This document shows, piece after piece, positions 16,116 through 23,972 of a stretch of DNA of 64,000 nt. The stretch comes from Rufibacter sp. XAAS-G3-1. Lineage in GTDB: Bacteria; Bacteroidota; Bacteroidia; Cytophagales; Hymenobacteraceae. The position numbers were made by a program, and so were the translations under genes. The stretch is taken from positions 186,001-250,000 of the forward strand of contig NZ_JABFAM010000003.1 in the NCBI RefSeq assembly GCF_013623775.1, read 5' to 3'. The notes beneath the pieces are model-generated. The model saw only the letters and a program-made list of their open reading frames with translations, had not been told where the DNA came from and made no database searches. The first letter of the stretch is position 1, and each line of letters opens with the position of its first letter.

Positions 16116-16943
16116 TTAGGTAGTTGCCTTTTGGGGCGTTCGGGGTTGTTTGGCGGCGTAAACCAAGACGCCAATACCCACAATAATTAGCGGGATACTC
16201 AGCCACTGGCCCATGTTCAAAGGCAATTCGTCTTCAAAGGCCTCCTGGTTTTCTTTCAGGAACTCTACCAGAAACCGGAAACTGAACAACAACGTCACAA
16301 ACAGACCAAACAACAGGCCCCTGATCTGTCCGGCACCACGTTTCCAGAGGTAATACAGCAGGATGAACAGGAACACGCAGAAGAGGCTTTCGTACAGCTG
16401 CGACGGATGGCGCGGATCTACGTACGCGGGCACACCGTTAAAGACCTCAGTGTTCCTTACAAACTTGAAGGCCCACGGCACATCGCTCGGGCGGCCAATA
16501 ATCTCAGAATTCATGAGATTCCCTAACCGGATGCAGGCTCCGCCCACGGCCACCACAATCACAATGCGGTCTAACACCCACAGGTAATCAAACTTGTGTT
16601 TACGGCAGAACAGGTACAGGGCTACCAAAATCCCGATGGTACCACCGTGGCTGGCCAAGCCGCCTTCCCAAATCTTGAAAATCTCAATAGGGTTAGACAG
16701 GTAGTAGACCGGATCATAGAACAAGCAATGCCCCAGGCGCGCGCCAATCACAGTGCCGATGATCATGTACATGGTCAGGATATCCACGTCCTCATCGGTG
16801 CGGCCGTCTTTGCGGTAGATATATTTCTCAATGGGCTGGGTGAGCACAAAAGCCATGGCAAACAGCAACCCGTACCAACGTACCGTTACCGGGCCAAGCG
16901 AAAAAATATCGGGCGAAACATCCCAGGTGATAAAGTTCAGCAT
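16116..16943 (-). CDS. lgt: prolipoprotein diacylglyceryl transferase
   Basis: Inner-membrane enzyme that transfers diacylglycerol from phosphatidylglycerol to the lipobox cysteine, the first step of lipoprotein maturation. 275 aa with about seven membrane segments. Conserved motifs are visible: VRWYGLLFAMAF, the GARLGHCLFYD region, WEGGLASHGG, the Lgt signature IRLGNLMNSEIIGRP and DPRHPSQLYES. It has the expected clients in this window: several lipobox proteins (9274, 11408, 14605, 20122, 20639, 48543). Single gene, divergent from the ferredoxin reductase gene. Confidence 0.95.
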   Translation of the reverse strand: MLNFITWDVSPDIFSLGPVTVRWYGLLFAMAFVLTQPIEKYIYRKDGRTDEDVDILTMYMIIGTVIGARLGHCLFYDPVYYLSNPIEIFKIWEGGLASHGGTIGILVALYLFCRKHKFDYLWVLDRIVIVVAVGGACIRLGNLMNSEIIGRPSDVPWAFKFVRNTEVFNGVPAYVDPRHPSQLYESLFCVFLFILLYYLWKRGAGQIRGLLFGLFVTLLFSFRFLVEFLKENQEAFEDELPLNMGQWLSIPLIIVGIGVLVYAAKQPRTPQKATT

Positions 16944-17133
16944 GTAAAAACAGTTAGGAGGGCTAAAATTACAATTTAATCCATGAGGGGCAAGAATCAG
17001 TTCTGCTTCTTAGGAAACACTTTTAACTAAAATGATGTTACTTTGTGGGCGCAAACCAAAAGTATCTTGTTTGCGCAACCCATGGGGGCAGAAAAGGAGA
17101 TGCCTGACTGCCTGTTAGATTTATATACCTTTT

Positions 17134-18147
17134 ATGTCAACTGTAACTACTGATATCTGTATTATTGGCGCCGGGCCGGTAGGGCTGTTCGCGGTGTTTG
17201 AAGCAGGTCTTCTTAAAATGAAGTGCCACGTGGTAGACGCCCTGCCCCAGGTAGGCGGCCAGCTTTCTGAGATCTACCCCAAGAAACCCATCTATGACAT
17301 CCCCGGCTTCCCGTCTATTCTGGCCGGCGACCTGATCAAGAACCAGATGGCGCAGATTGCCCCTTTCCACCCTACCTTCACCCTGGGGGAGCGCGTAGAA
17401 GACCTGGAAAGACTGGAAGATGGCTCGTTTAGACTAGTTACAAACGAAAACACTGAAATTTGCTGCAAAGTAGTCGTGATTGCCGGTGGCCTGGGTTCTT
17501 TTGAGCCGCGCAAGCCCGCCATTGAGAACCTGGCCAACTTTGAAGGCGGCAAAGGCGTGAACTACATGATCCTAGACCCAGAACACTACCGCGACAAGCG
17601 CGTGGTTCTGGCCGGTGGCGGTGACTCTGCCCTGGACTGGGCCATTTACCTGGCCGATGTGGCCAAAGAACTTACCCTGGTACACCGCGGCACCACCTTC
17701 AGAGGTGCGCCTGAGTCGGCGGCCAAGGTATCTAGCCTGGCCGAAGAAGGCCACATGCGGTTGTTGCTGAAATCCAACGTGACTGAGGTACACGGCAACG
17801 GTAAATTAGACGCCGTGACCCTGGTACCAGACGGGGCCGATCCTTACAAAATAAAAACCGATTACTTTATCCCGCTCTTCGGGTTGGTGCCCAAGCTGGG
17901 CCCGCTGGAAAACTGGGGACTGGAACTGGAGAAATCTGCCATTGTGGTGAACACCGTAGACTACAGCACCAACGTGCCGGGCATCTACGCCATCGGGGAC
18001 ATCAACACCTACCCGGGCAAGCTGAAGCTGATCTTGTGCGGCTACCATGAGGCGGCGCTGATGGCCCAGAGCGCGTACTCCATCATCAACCCAGACAAGA
18101 AATTCGTTTTGAAATACACTACCGTAAACGGAGTGCCCACCATGTAA
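17134..18147 (+). CDS. ferredoxin--NADP(+) reductase, thioredoxin-reductase type
   Basis: FAD-dependent oxidoreductase passing electrons between NAD(P)H and ferredoxin. 337 aa, the length of the YumC/chlorobial FNR group. FAD motif CIIGAGPVGLFAVFEAG at about residues 9-25, QVGGQLSEIYPKKPIYD (typical of this FNR type), NAD(P)-binding VVLAGGGDSALDWA at about 155-168, and the C-terminal GIYAIGDI. It lacks the CxxC redox pair of thioredoxin reductase, which supports an FNR role. A 2Fe-2S ferredoxin gene begins 4 bp after its stop, which makes the partner evident. Confidence 0.92.
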   Translation: MSTVTTDICIIGAGPVGLFAVFEAGLLKMKCHVVDALPQVGGQLSEIYPKKPIYDIPGFPSILAGDLIKNQMAQIAPFHPTFTLGERVEDLERLEDGSFRLVTNENTEICCKVVVIAGGLGSFEPRKPAIENLANFEGGKGVNYMILDPEHYRDKRVVLAGGGDSALDWAIYLADVAKELTLVHRGTTFRGAPESAAKVSSLAEEGHMRLLLKSNVTEVHGNGKLDAVTLVPDGADPYKIKTDYFIPLFGLVPKLGPLENWGLELEKSAIVVNTVDYSTNVPGIYAIGDINTYPGKLKLILCGYHEAALMAQSAYSIINPDKKFVLKYTTVNGVPTM

Positions 18148-18151
18148 TGCC

Positions 18152-18478
18152 ATGCAAGAAGACATCACCGTTTACGTAGAAACCCCCGCCGGAGAGCGTA
18201 TTGCCGTACCAGCCCCCACAGACATGGGCCTGAGTTTGATGGAAGTATTGAAAGCCAGTGAATTCAACATTCAGGCTACCTGCGGCGGAATGGCCCTGTG
18301 CGCCACCTGCCACGTGGAACTGCTGGAAGGCCCTGAATTGCCCGAGGCTTCTGATGATGAGATGTACATGCTGGAGAACCTTCCTAACCTCACTAACCAC
18401 AGCCGCCTTTCCTGCCAGATTAAAGTCACCCCAGCGTTGGATGGCACCGTACTACGGGTGATGGCAGACTTTGAATAG
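18152..18478 (+). CDS. 2Fe-2S ferredoxin, adrenodoxin type
   Basis: 108-aa soluble electron carrier. Cluster ligands are visible as ATCGGMALCATCHVELL (C-x5-C-x2-C) and a distal RLSCQI cysteine; DDEMYMLENLPN is typical of vertebrate-type/Isc ferredoxins. It follows the FNR gene by 4 bp, in one operon, and is probably reduced by that enzyme. It is not beside isc or suf genes, so the electron acceptor is unknown. A hairpin terminator lies at 18511-18554. Confidence 0.92.
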   Translation: MQEDITVYVETPAGERIAVPAPTDMGLSLMEVLKASEFNIQATCGGMALCATCHVELLEGPELPEASDDEMYMLENLPNLTNHSRLSCQIKVTPALDGTVLRVMADFE

Positions 18479-18510
18479 AATTCTTCTGTAGACAAGCTCT
18501 TGGAGAGATC

Positions 18511-18554
18511 AATCCCGGTAGTTACTTTCTCAGGTAGCTCCCGGGATTTTTTTG
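18511..18554 (+). terminator. terminator of the ferredoxin operon
   Basis: AATCCCGG..stem..CCGGGATT followed by TTTTTTT at about 18547-18553. Confidence 0.7.
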
Positions 18555-18657
18555 TTTTGGCCCTGTTTTCAAGAAAAAGGATCAAAAACGGCTTTACGTA
18601 TTAACTGACCTTCCGCAGAAAGAGGGCCTCACCCACAGAAAAGAGAGCCCCGCTGAT

Positions 18658-18697
18658 GCGTTTTGAGGCTGTTTTGCAGAAAACAGCCTCAAAACGC
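18658..18697. repeat. REP-like hairpin, perfect 18-bp stem
   Basis: GCGTTTTGAGGCTGTTTT, loop GCAG, then the exact complement. The cleanest free-standing member of the family. Confidence 0.8.
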
Positions 18698-18759
18698 TAC
18701 ACCTGTGAGATGTTGGAGACCTCACAGGTGTAGAATCTACTGGTGCGAGACATTTTGTT

Positions 18760-18968
18760 GTGCGTAGAGTTAGCGCCAGCGCTCTACGCACTCTTGGACA
18801 GCCAATCTCCTGATTGGCGAGCTATCGGGGCAAACGCGCGCAGGTCTAAAGACGCTACGAGGTCTTTGGGAGCAAACGGTATTGTACGGTGAACCAATAA
18901 AAAAACTGGCGCGAGACTCCAGTCTCATGATACGGGATGAAGCGAGTCTCCAGGCTCGCCGGGAACCA
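18760..18968. repeat. group of hairpin modules shared with 41925-42075
   Basis: Module a, 18760-18791: GTGCGTAGAG..CTCTACGCAC. Module b, about 18798-18820: GCCAATCTCCTGATTGGC. Module c, about 18905-18968: GCGCGAGACTCCAGTCTC and GAAGCGAGTCTCCAGGCTCG. Each is present in reverse complement at 41957, 41925 and 42007, but in a different order. Confidence 0.7.
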
Positions 18969-19085
18969 CCGGCAGGAGGGCGGAACGTCAGGTAGTAAAA
19001 TACTCTTTATAACGCAGAGCCGCCGCTTGCACCTCACTTCTCCTTCACTTATCTTCAAGGCATCACTTCTCACACCCGCGCTCCT

Positions 19086-19724
19086 ATGCCCATCAGAACC
19101 TTTACGCTACCTTCCAGTGAAACCATCACTGTAAAATGGAGCTTTAACTGGAAGAATATGACCATTACGCATGATGGCACCGTCATAGGCCAGATTCCCA
19201 ACGCAAAAGAGCTGAAGAAGGGACAGACTTTCCCCCTGTCTAACGGGCGGGCGCTTTTAGTGCAGTTGAAACAAGAAGGCTTCAATCCTGTGCTGGAAGT
19301 GCTGCTAGACGGGCAACCAGTACCCGGAAGCGGAACCCACCCGCTGGAACAAGTGAAAACCGCCGAAAACGTTCTGTGGTTTATTGCCGGTTTCAATATT
19401 CTGTTGGGTCTTTTGACAGAACTGGCGCAATTGGAATTCCTGAGCGCCCTGGGGCTAGGCTGGGGGGCAGTCTTGATTGGGGCAGTCTACGTGCTGTTGG
19501 GGTTTCTGGTGAAGAAGAAACAATCACTGGGCGCTCTTTATGCGGCCATTGGTTTTCTAGTGTTAGACATGGGGCTCACGGTAGTGCACGCTACAGAGAC
19601 TGGTGCCAACCCCATCTCGGGTCTCATCCTCAAATTCATCTTCCTCACCAAGTTGTTCAGTGGCATCAAGGCTTTAAAGCACATTAGAAGTGAAGAATTG
19701 TTGCTTCAGGAGCAGGTGAGTTAA
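19086..19724 (+). CDS. uncharacterised membrane protein
   Basis: 212 aa. The N-terminal 95 residues are soluble and beta-rich (SFNWKNMTITHDGTVIGQIP, FNPVLEVLLDGQPVPG), resembling a small domain exposed to one side of the membrane. Three or four hydrophobic segments follow (WFIAGFNILLGLLTELAQL, AVLIGAVYVLLGFLV, ALYAAIGFLVLDMGLTVV, ILKFIFLTKLF). I do not recognise the family. It stands alone behind the repeat cluster at 18.5-19.0 kb and ends before a 26-bp-stem terminator. Confidence 0.65.
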   Translation: MPIRTFTLPSSETITVKWSFNWKNMTITHDGTVIGQIPNAKELKKGQTFPLSNGRALLVQLKQEGFNPVLEVLLDGQPVPGSGTHPLEQVKTAENVLWFIAGFNILLGLLTELAQLEFLSALGLGWGAVLIGAVYVLLGFLVKKKQSLGALYAAIGFLVLDMGLTVVHATETGANPISGLILKFIFLTKLFSGIKALKHIRSEELLLQEQVS

Positions 19725-19754
19725 AAGTAACGGTTCTTCCAGAACACCTTGTAA

Positions 19755-19810
19755 GAAGCCTTCTGCTTTCAGGCTATTTTTCTGAAAATAGCCTGAAAGC
19801 AGAAGGCTTC
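19755..19810 (+). terminator. 26-bp perfect-stem terminator containing a REP-like core
   Basis: Arm 19755-19780 pairs exactly with 19785-19810 (4-nt loop TCTG) and is followed by TTTTTT. The inner part, CTTTCAGGCTATTTT/AAAATAGCCTGAAAG, matches the dispersed hairpin family. Confidence 0.85.
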
Positions 19811-20121
19811 TTTTTTAAGCGAAGGCGGAAATGTATTTTCATGTTAGTTCCTTAGCAAGCTGATTTCTGGTTTGCTGAAGGCTTTCTTGCCTGGCTCCTG
19901 CTGGTAAAGCCTTCAATTTTTAAAGATCCTATTCTTCCAAGTAGAGGTAAATGCACTTCTGCCTGCCTTAGACGCAGCCTTTTGGGTTCAAAACCTCTCC
20001 TTACCTCAGCGCAAGCATTGGGGATACAATATTTGCACTGTTAAATTTTGGTTAACCCTTGGCGGGGCTACTTCTTTTTCCTTAACTTACAGTGACCCAA
20101 GAACTTATTTTCTAGCTGCTT
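19811..20121. other. 311-bp gap upstream of the LVIVD cluster
   Basis: No gene, repeat or strong hairpin seen. A weak promoter-like pair (TTG near 20017 and TTAAATTTTG near 20040) lies about 75 bp before the next ATG. Confidence 0.35.
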
Positions 20122-20634
20122 ATGAAGAAAAACGTCTACCTCTTAGCACTTATGGCTTTGTTTTTCGGGCTTACCTCCTGCCCTGGTTCATGGTCCGAAG
20201 AGTTCTCTGTCTCTGCGTATGAGCCAATCTTGATGAGCAGGGCGCAGTTAGAGGCCTCTGTTCTTCTAAAAGCCGCTAAACCCATCTCCAAAACCGGCAA
20301 GCTGTACCGCTACGGTGATTATATCCTCATCAATGAACCCTACAAAGGCGTGCATCTGGTCCACAACCAGAACCCAGAAGATCCGCAGAACATCGCTTTT
20401 GTTCAGGTGCCGGGCAATCTGGATTTCGCGGTGAAGCAAGATATTCTCTATGTAGACAATGCGGTAGACCTGGTTGCCATTGACATCAGTGATCTGAGCA
20501 ACATAAGGGAGATCAACCGGGTGAAGAACACTTTTCCGGCGCTGCTTCCGCCAGACCACTTCACCTCAGAAGCACTGGCCTCAGGTACTCCTCAAGATGC
20601 GGTGATTGTAGCCTGGAAATTAAAAAAACAGTAA
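20122..20634 (+). CDS. LVIVD-type repeat lipoprotein, small
   Basis: 170 aa; lipobox cysteine 20 (LFFGLTSC). The mature part has one to two beta-propeller-like repeats (KTGKLYRYGDYILINEPYKG, PGNLDFAVKQDILYVDNAVD, then LVAIDISDLSNIREI), the pattern of LVIVD repeats. Too short to close a propeller alone. It begins a three-gene unit: the next lipoprotein starts 4 bp after its stop. The signal sequence resembles that of the lipoprotein at 9274. Surface-exposed or periplasmic; function unknown. Confidence 0.7.
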   Translation: MKKNVYLLALMALFFGLTSCPGSWSEEFSVSAYEPILMSRAQLEASVLLKAAKPISKTGKLYRYGDYILINEPYKGVHLVHNQNPEDPQNIAFVQVPGNLDFAVKQDILYVDNAVDLVAIDISDLSNIREINRVKNTFPALLPPDHFTSEALASGTPQDAVIVAWKLKKQ

Positions 20635-20638
20635 AGCC

Positions 20639-21382
20639 ATGAAGCCAACTATTCACTCTATCGCCTTTCTGCTCTGCTGCGCCTTCACGTTCTTCTCCTG
20701 TAGTCAGGACAGCAGCGTTGCGCCTGCGCAGTCTACCGGCCAGGGAGGCTCCATGGCCCGCTTTGCCGTGGCTGGCGACGTGTTGTACACCGTTGATGAC
20801 ACCAAGGTGAACATCTTCAACATCGCAGACCCTGCCCACCCCAAAATGAAAGATGTTTTTGAGTTAGGAACCGGCATTGAGACTATTTTCCCCTATCAAG
20901 ACAAACTTTTCATAGGTTCCCAGAACGGAATGTACATCCTTGACATCCAGAACCAGGAACATCCCCAGCTTTTGTCCACGTATGAGCACATTGTCAGTTG
21001 TGATCCCGTAGTGACCGACGGCCGGTACGCTTACATCACGCTCAATGCCGAAAACTTCTGCCGGGGCATCAATGAATTGCAGGTGGTAGATTTAGCCAAC
21101 ATCAACGCCCCTAAACTCATTTCCCAGTATGCCATGACCGGCCCCAAAGGCCTGGGTATTGACCAGAACATTTTATTTGTCTGCGACGATGGGTTGAAGA
21201 TGTATGATGCTAGTAATGTGAAATCGCTCCAGCTAAAACAGCATTTCAAGATAAGCGCGTATGATGTGATCCCCATGAACGGTCACCTTCTGGTAGTTGG
21301 CAAGGATGGGTTGTACCAGTACCGTTACACCCAGAATGCGCTGGAATTGCTTAGCAAAATAGACGTTCAGCCTGCCCTTTAA
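20639..21382 (+). CDS. LVIVD repeat lipoprotein
   Basis: 247 aa; lipobox cysteine 21 (TFFSC). Several LVIVD-like repeats: FAVAGDVLYTVDDTKVNIFN, DKLFIGSQNGMYILDIQN, GRYAYITLNAENFC followed by ELQVVDLANINAPKLI, and LGIDQNILFVCDDGLKMYD. These are blades of a predicted beta-propeller. The gene is 4 bp from the preceding small LVIVD protein and 17 bp from the barrel protein that follows, so the three are probably one operon making an outer-membrane assembly. The role is unknown in this family. Confidence 0.8.
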   Translation: MKPTIHSIAFLLCCAFTFFSCSQDSSVAPAQSTGQGGSMARFAVAGDVLYTVDDTKVNIFNIADPAHPKMKDVFELGTGIETIFPYQDKLFIGSQNGMYILDIQNQEHPQLLSTYEHIVSCDPVVTDGRYAYITLNAENFCRGINELQVVDLANINAPKLISQYAMTGPKGLGIDQNILFVCDDGLKMYDASNVKSLQLKQHFKISAYDVIPMNGHLLVVGKDGLYQYRYTQNALELLSKIDVQPAL

Positions 21383-21399
21383 CCTCACCCTGCTCTGGT

Positions 21400-22095
21400 A
21401 TGTTCCTGAAACGATGGCGCGTGGTCTTCTTTCTGGCTCTTGTGGTTCTGCCCCAAATCGCCTTTCCGCAAGCTGACTCGCTGGCCACCAAGAGGCTTTC
21501 ACTGCTGATAAGCCCGCAACACCTTCTACTACGCGGCTATCACTTGGATCTGGAGAAGCACCTGCGGAGCAGCAAGAGACACAGCCTTCTGTTCTCGGCC
21601 AGGGTGTATGCAGGCAGCACCCGCTTTGCTGATTTCTTCACCACTAGAAAAGAAGAAGCCCAAGACTTCTCTTATGTGAAAGGAGCAGGAGCCGAGGTAC
21701 AGCACCGCATCTACTTCCGGAAATTCAATCAGCAAACCTACTCCGCCAAGTATATCGCCTATGGGTTTTCCTTCCACCGTTTTAACATAGATTTTGAAAA
21801 AGAAGGCTGGATACAGGAAAGGGCGGAAGATGGCTTGCTGTATTATCAGTTCAAGTACCACACTTTCACAGAGCAGATAAACAGGTGGGGGGCGCTGGTC
21901 TTATATGGCACTCAGGAAGGATTTTTCTCTGGCCGGGTTCTGCTGGACAGCAACATTGGCCTTGGCTACAATTACAGCAGCACCACCTCAGATTATCATG
22001 CCCCCCGTTTCAACCGGAATCTATTTGATTACGGAAACTCAGGTTTATACCTGTATCTGGGTTTGAAACTGGGGGTGGTGTTATTGACCAAATAA
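21400..22095 (+). CDS. predicted outer-membrane beta-barrel protein
   Basis: 231 aa; signal peptide of about 25 residues (ends AFPQA). The mature chain alternates amphipathic strands (KRLSLLISPQHLLLRGYHLD, HSLLFSARVYAGS, YIAYGFSFHRFNIDF, GLYLYLGLKLGVVLL) as in eight-stranded barrels. It is the third gene of the LVIVD unit. No named family recognised. It may anchor the two lipoproteins at the outer membrane; this is inferred from operon position only. Confidence 0.6.
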   Translation: MFLKRWRVVFFLALVVLPQIAFPQADSLATKRLSLLISPQHLLLRGYHLDLEKHLRSSKRHSLLFSARVYAGSTRFADFFTTRKEEAQDFSYVKGAGAEVQHRIYFRKFNQQTYSAKYIAYGFSFHRFNIDFEKEGWIQERAEDGLLYYQFKYHTFTEQINRWGALVLYGTQEGFFSGRVLLDSNIGLGYNYSSTTSDYHAPRFNRNLFDYGNSGLYLYLGLKLGVVLLTK

Positions 22096-22139
22096 GCCTC
22101 CTTGGGAACATGCCTAAGATTTGCCCTTCATGCGGCAGA

Positions 22140-22255
22140 CGGCCATAGAAGAACCTTGTGGTTTCGCTTTCCTCGCCTGCGTAGCGTTCCCATGAGGGGC
22201 TGAAGCAGGCTTCCGCAGAACAGAGCCTTACCCTAGCCGTTTTCGCTGGCTATCC
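22140..22255 (+). mobile_element. decayed palindromic MITE-like element, copy G
   Basis: Keeps GGCCATAGAAGAACCTTG, CTTTCCTCGCCTGCGTAGCG, GGCTTCCGCAGAACAGAGCC and AGCCGTTTTCGCTGGC in the order of the family, but both ends and the duplications are lost. Confidence 0.55.
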
Positions 22256-22267
22256 TAAAACTCAAAC

Positions 22268-22306
22268 ACGTTTTAAGGCTGTTTTCAGAAAAACAGGGGC
22301 AAAACA
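22268..22306. repeat. REP-like hairpin
   Basis: ACGTTTTAAGGCTGTTTTC then GAAAAACAGGGGCAAAACA. Family member. Confidence 0.55.
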
Positions 22307-22507
22307 GGAGCCCCTCAGCCCGTGAAAGAGCAGAAAACAGGAATTTATACAAGACACAACTCGGCTACCCCTGATTTTCGCATATTTTTTAGCTAAATAT
22401 TTCAATTAATGTAATACTTTTTTTTACTAATCCGTAACTTGATATAATAAATGATATCTATCACTTAAAGACATACCATTATTCAATACTTTTAACGTAC
22501 CAAGAAG

Positions 22508-23272
22508 ATGGGATTGATTGCATTTGAAGAAGCCCAGAAGATTTGGAAACAGATTTCCAAAGAATCCACCGTTCCTGAGCTGAAGTATGAGCTGGAAATC
22601 CATAAGAAACTGCTGAACATCTTTGAGGTGGGGGAATTCTATTACTACCTCTTCAACTGCCTGGAAGCCAAGATTGAATATGTCAGTGAGAACGTAACCG
22701 CTTTGCTGGGCTACCATCCCGAGGATTTCACCGTGCCTGCCATTCTGGACAGAATTCACCCCGATGACCTGCCGTATTTCCTGAATTTTGAAAATGCCGT
22801 GACCGAGTTTTTCACCCAATTGCCACCAGGCAAAAGTCTGAAGTACAAAGTCAGGTATGATTACCGCATCAGGAAAGCCAGCGGCGAGTACCTCCGCATC
22901 CTTCAGCAGGTAGTCACCATTCAGGCAGATGAGGCAGGCGGCGTATTGCGCACCCTGGGCGTGCACACCGATATCTCCCACCTCAAGAAGGAAGGGAAAC
23001 CCGTTCTGTCTTTTATCGGTCTGGAAGGAGAACCCTCCTACCTGGATGTCAACGCCAAACACATCTTCTGCTCAGACAAGGAAGTGCTGAGCAAACGGGA
23101 AAAAGAAATCCTATCCTTACTCATTGCCGGAAACCACAGCCCCGAGATTGGGGAGAAACTCTACATCAGCCAGCACACCGTGAACACGCACCGAAGAAAT
23201 ATCCTGGCCAAAACCGGGGTCGCCAGCACCTCAGAACTGGTAGCGAAAGCGGTGCGGGAAGGTTGGCTGTAA
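22508..23272 (+). CDS. PAS domain and LuxR-type transcriptional regulator
   Basis: 254-aa one-component regulator. Residues about 40-150 form a PAS fold (EFYYYLFNCLEAKIEYVSEN, LGYHPEDFTVPAILDRIHPD, YDYRIRKASGEYLRILQQ). The C-terminal about 60 residues are a LuxR/GerE helix-turn-helix (LSKREKEILSLLIAGNHSPE, LYISQHTVNTHRRNILAKTG). There is no receiver domain, so it senses a ligand or internal signal rather than a phosphoryl group. It stands alone, upstream of the first TonB-type receptor; whether it controls that gene is unknown. A REP-like hairpin follows at about 23308. Confidence 0.88.
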   Translation: MGLIAFEEAQKIWKQISKESTVPELKYELEIHKKLLNIFEVGEFYYYLFNCLEAKIEYVSENVTALLGYHPEDFTVPAILDRIHPDDLPYFLNFENAVTEFFTQLPPGKSLKYKVRYDYRIRKASGEYLRILQQVVTIQADEAGGVLRTLGVHTDISHLKKEGKPVLSFIGLEGEPSYLDVNAKHIFCSDKEVLSKREKEILSLLIAGNHSPEIGEKLYISQHTVNTHRRNILAKTGVASTSELVAKAVREGWL

Positions 23273-23972
23273 ATGCGTTTGGCATGGGCCTGGGCTTCGT
23301 TTCCGGGCTCTTTTCTGTAAAAGAGCTTTAAAACAGTTTTTTGTGGTCTCTTGCTAAAATGGCCTCAAGACCTTGACGGCATCTGTTTAGATAGCCCTAT
23401 TAGGCAAACTCGCCTTTTTGCCTTTTTTGGAATTGAGATTATATTCTATCCTCTTTGTCCTCCTGGGAGGATCTGGGTTGCAAACGGTAGTAGCGCGTAT
23501 TCAAGGGCCTGGCAGGTTCGCCCACCAGATTCTTTTAGGTAGACAAAAGCACCATGGACAACACGGAAAGGGCAACCACCAGGGATTGCCCCTACGCTTT
23601 CTATACCATTTGGCAGGTACACGCGGCGCTTGCTGTCTCACATTCTCATTTCCTTGGGTAGGTTCTCCTTTTCTCCACGTCTTTTCCTTGCACTTTAATA
23701 AGTCCCAAACACCGGAAAGTAGTGAAAACAACTCTAATTTGCTCACTGTCTTTGCTTTCACCAAAATGGCTTAGGTGGTGGCCTGTTAAAGTTTTGTTAA
23801 AAAGCTTCTTTTTGTAATGGGTGCTGTAATATTCCTTTCCCTCTCCATACTAATGCTTCAACTGAAAAGATAAGAGGCCGTGCAGAGGAGCCACAAGCCG
23901 GTTCTGGCTCCTCACTGCTACTCGCACCATCTCTTCCGTTGCAAGACGCTTTTATTTCCTTTAACCCTTTTT
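23273..23972. other. 700-bp gap, repeats only
   Basis: No gene supported. REP-like hairpin near 23305-23336 and a GGGCAACCACCAGGGATTGC copy at 23573-23600 of the inverted-repeat family seen at 33820/33950. The last 90 bp could be read in frame with the receptor, but the signal peptide sets the start at 23973. Confidence 0.5.
23573..23600. repeat. single arm of the GGGGCAATCCC repeat
   Basis: AAGGGCAACCACCAGGGATT followed by GCCCCTAC is the same as 33950-33977 with one base changed (ACCACC for ACCACA). Confidence 0.6.

Larger units (their letters stand above)
18479..19085. other. 607-bp repeat-rich gap
   Basis: No gene. Contains the ferredoxin terminator, REP-like hairpins at 18556 and 18658, a CACCTGTGAG..CTCACAGGTG hairpin (18698-18731), and hairpin modules at 18760, 18798 and 18905 that recur, inverted and reordered, at 41925-42075. 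Confidence 0.65.
22096..22507. other. 412-bp gap with a relic element and a hairpin
   Basis: No gene. 22140-22255 is a decayed copy of the 160-bp palindromic element, and a REP-like hairpin lies at 22268-22306. The AT-rich 110 bp before 22508 probably holds the regulator promoter. Confidence 0.55.

Noticed and set aside
23880-23972. 31-codon upstream extension of receptor copy 1
   Set aside because: Has no signal-peptide character; a typical signal peptide starts at 23973.
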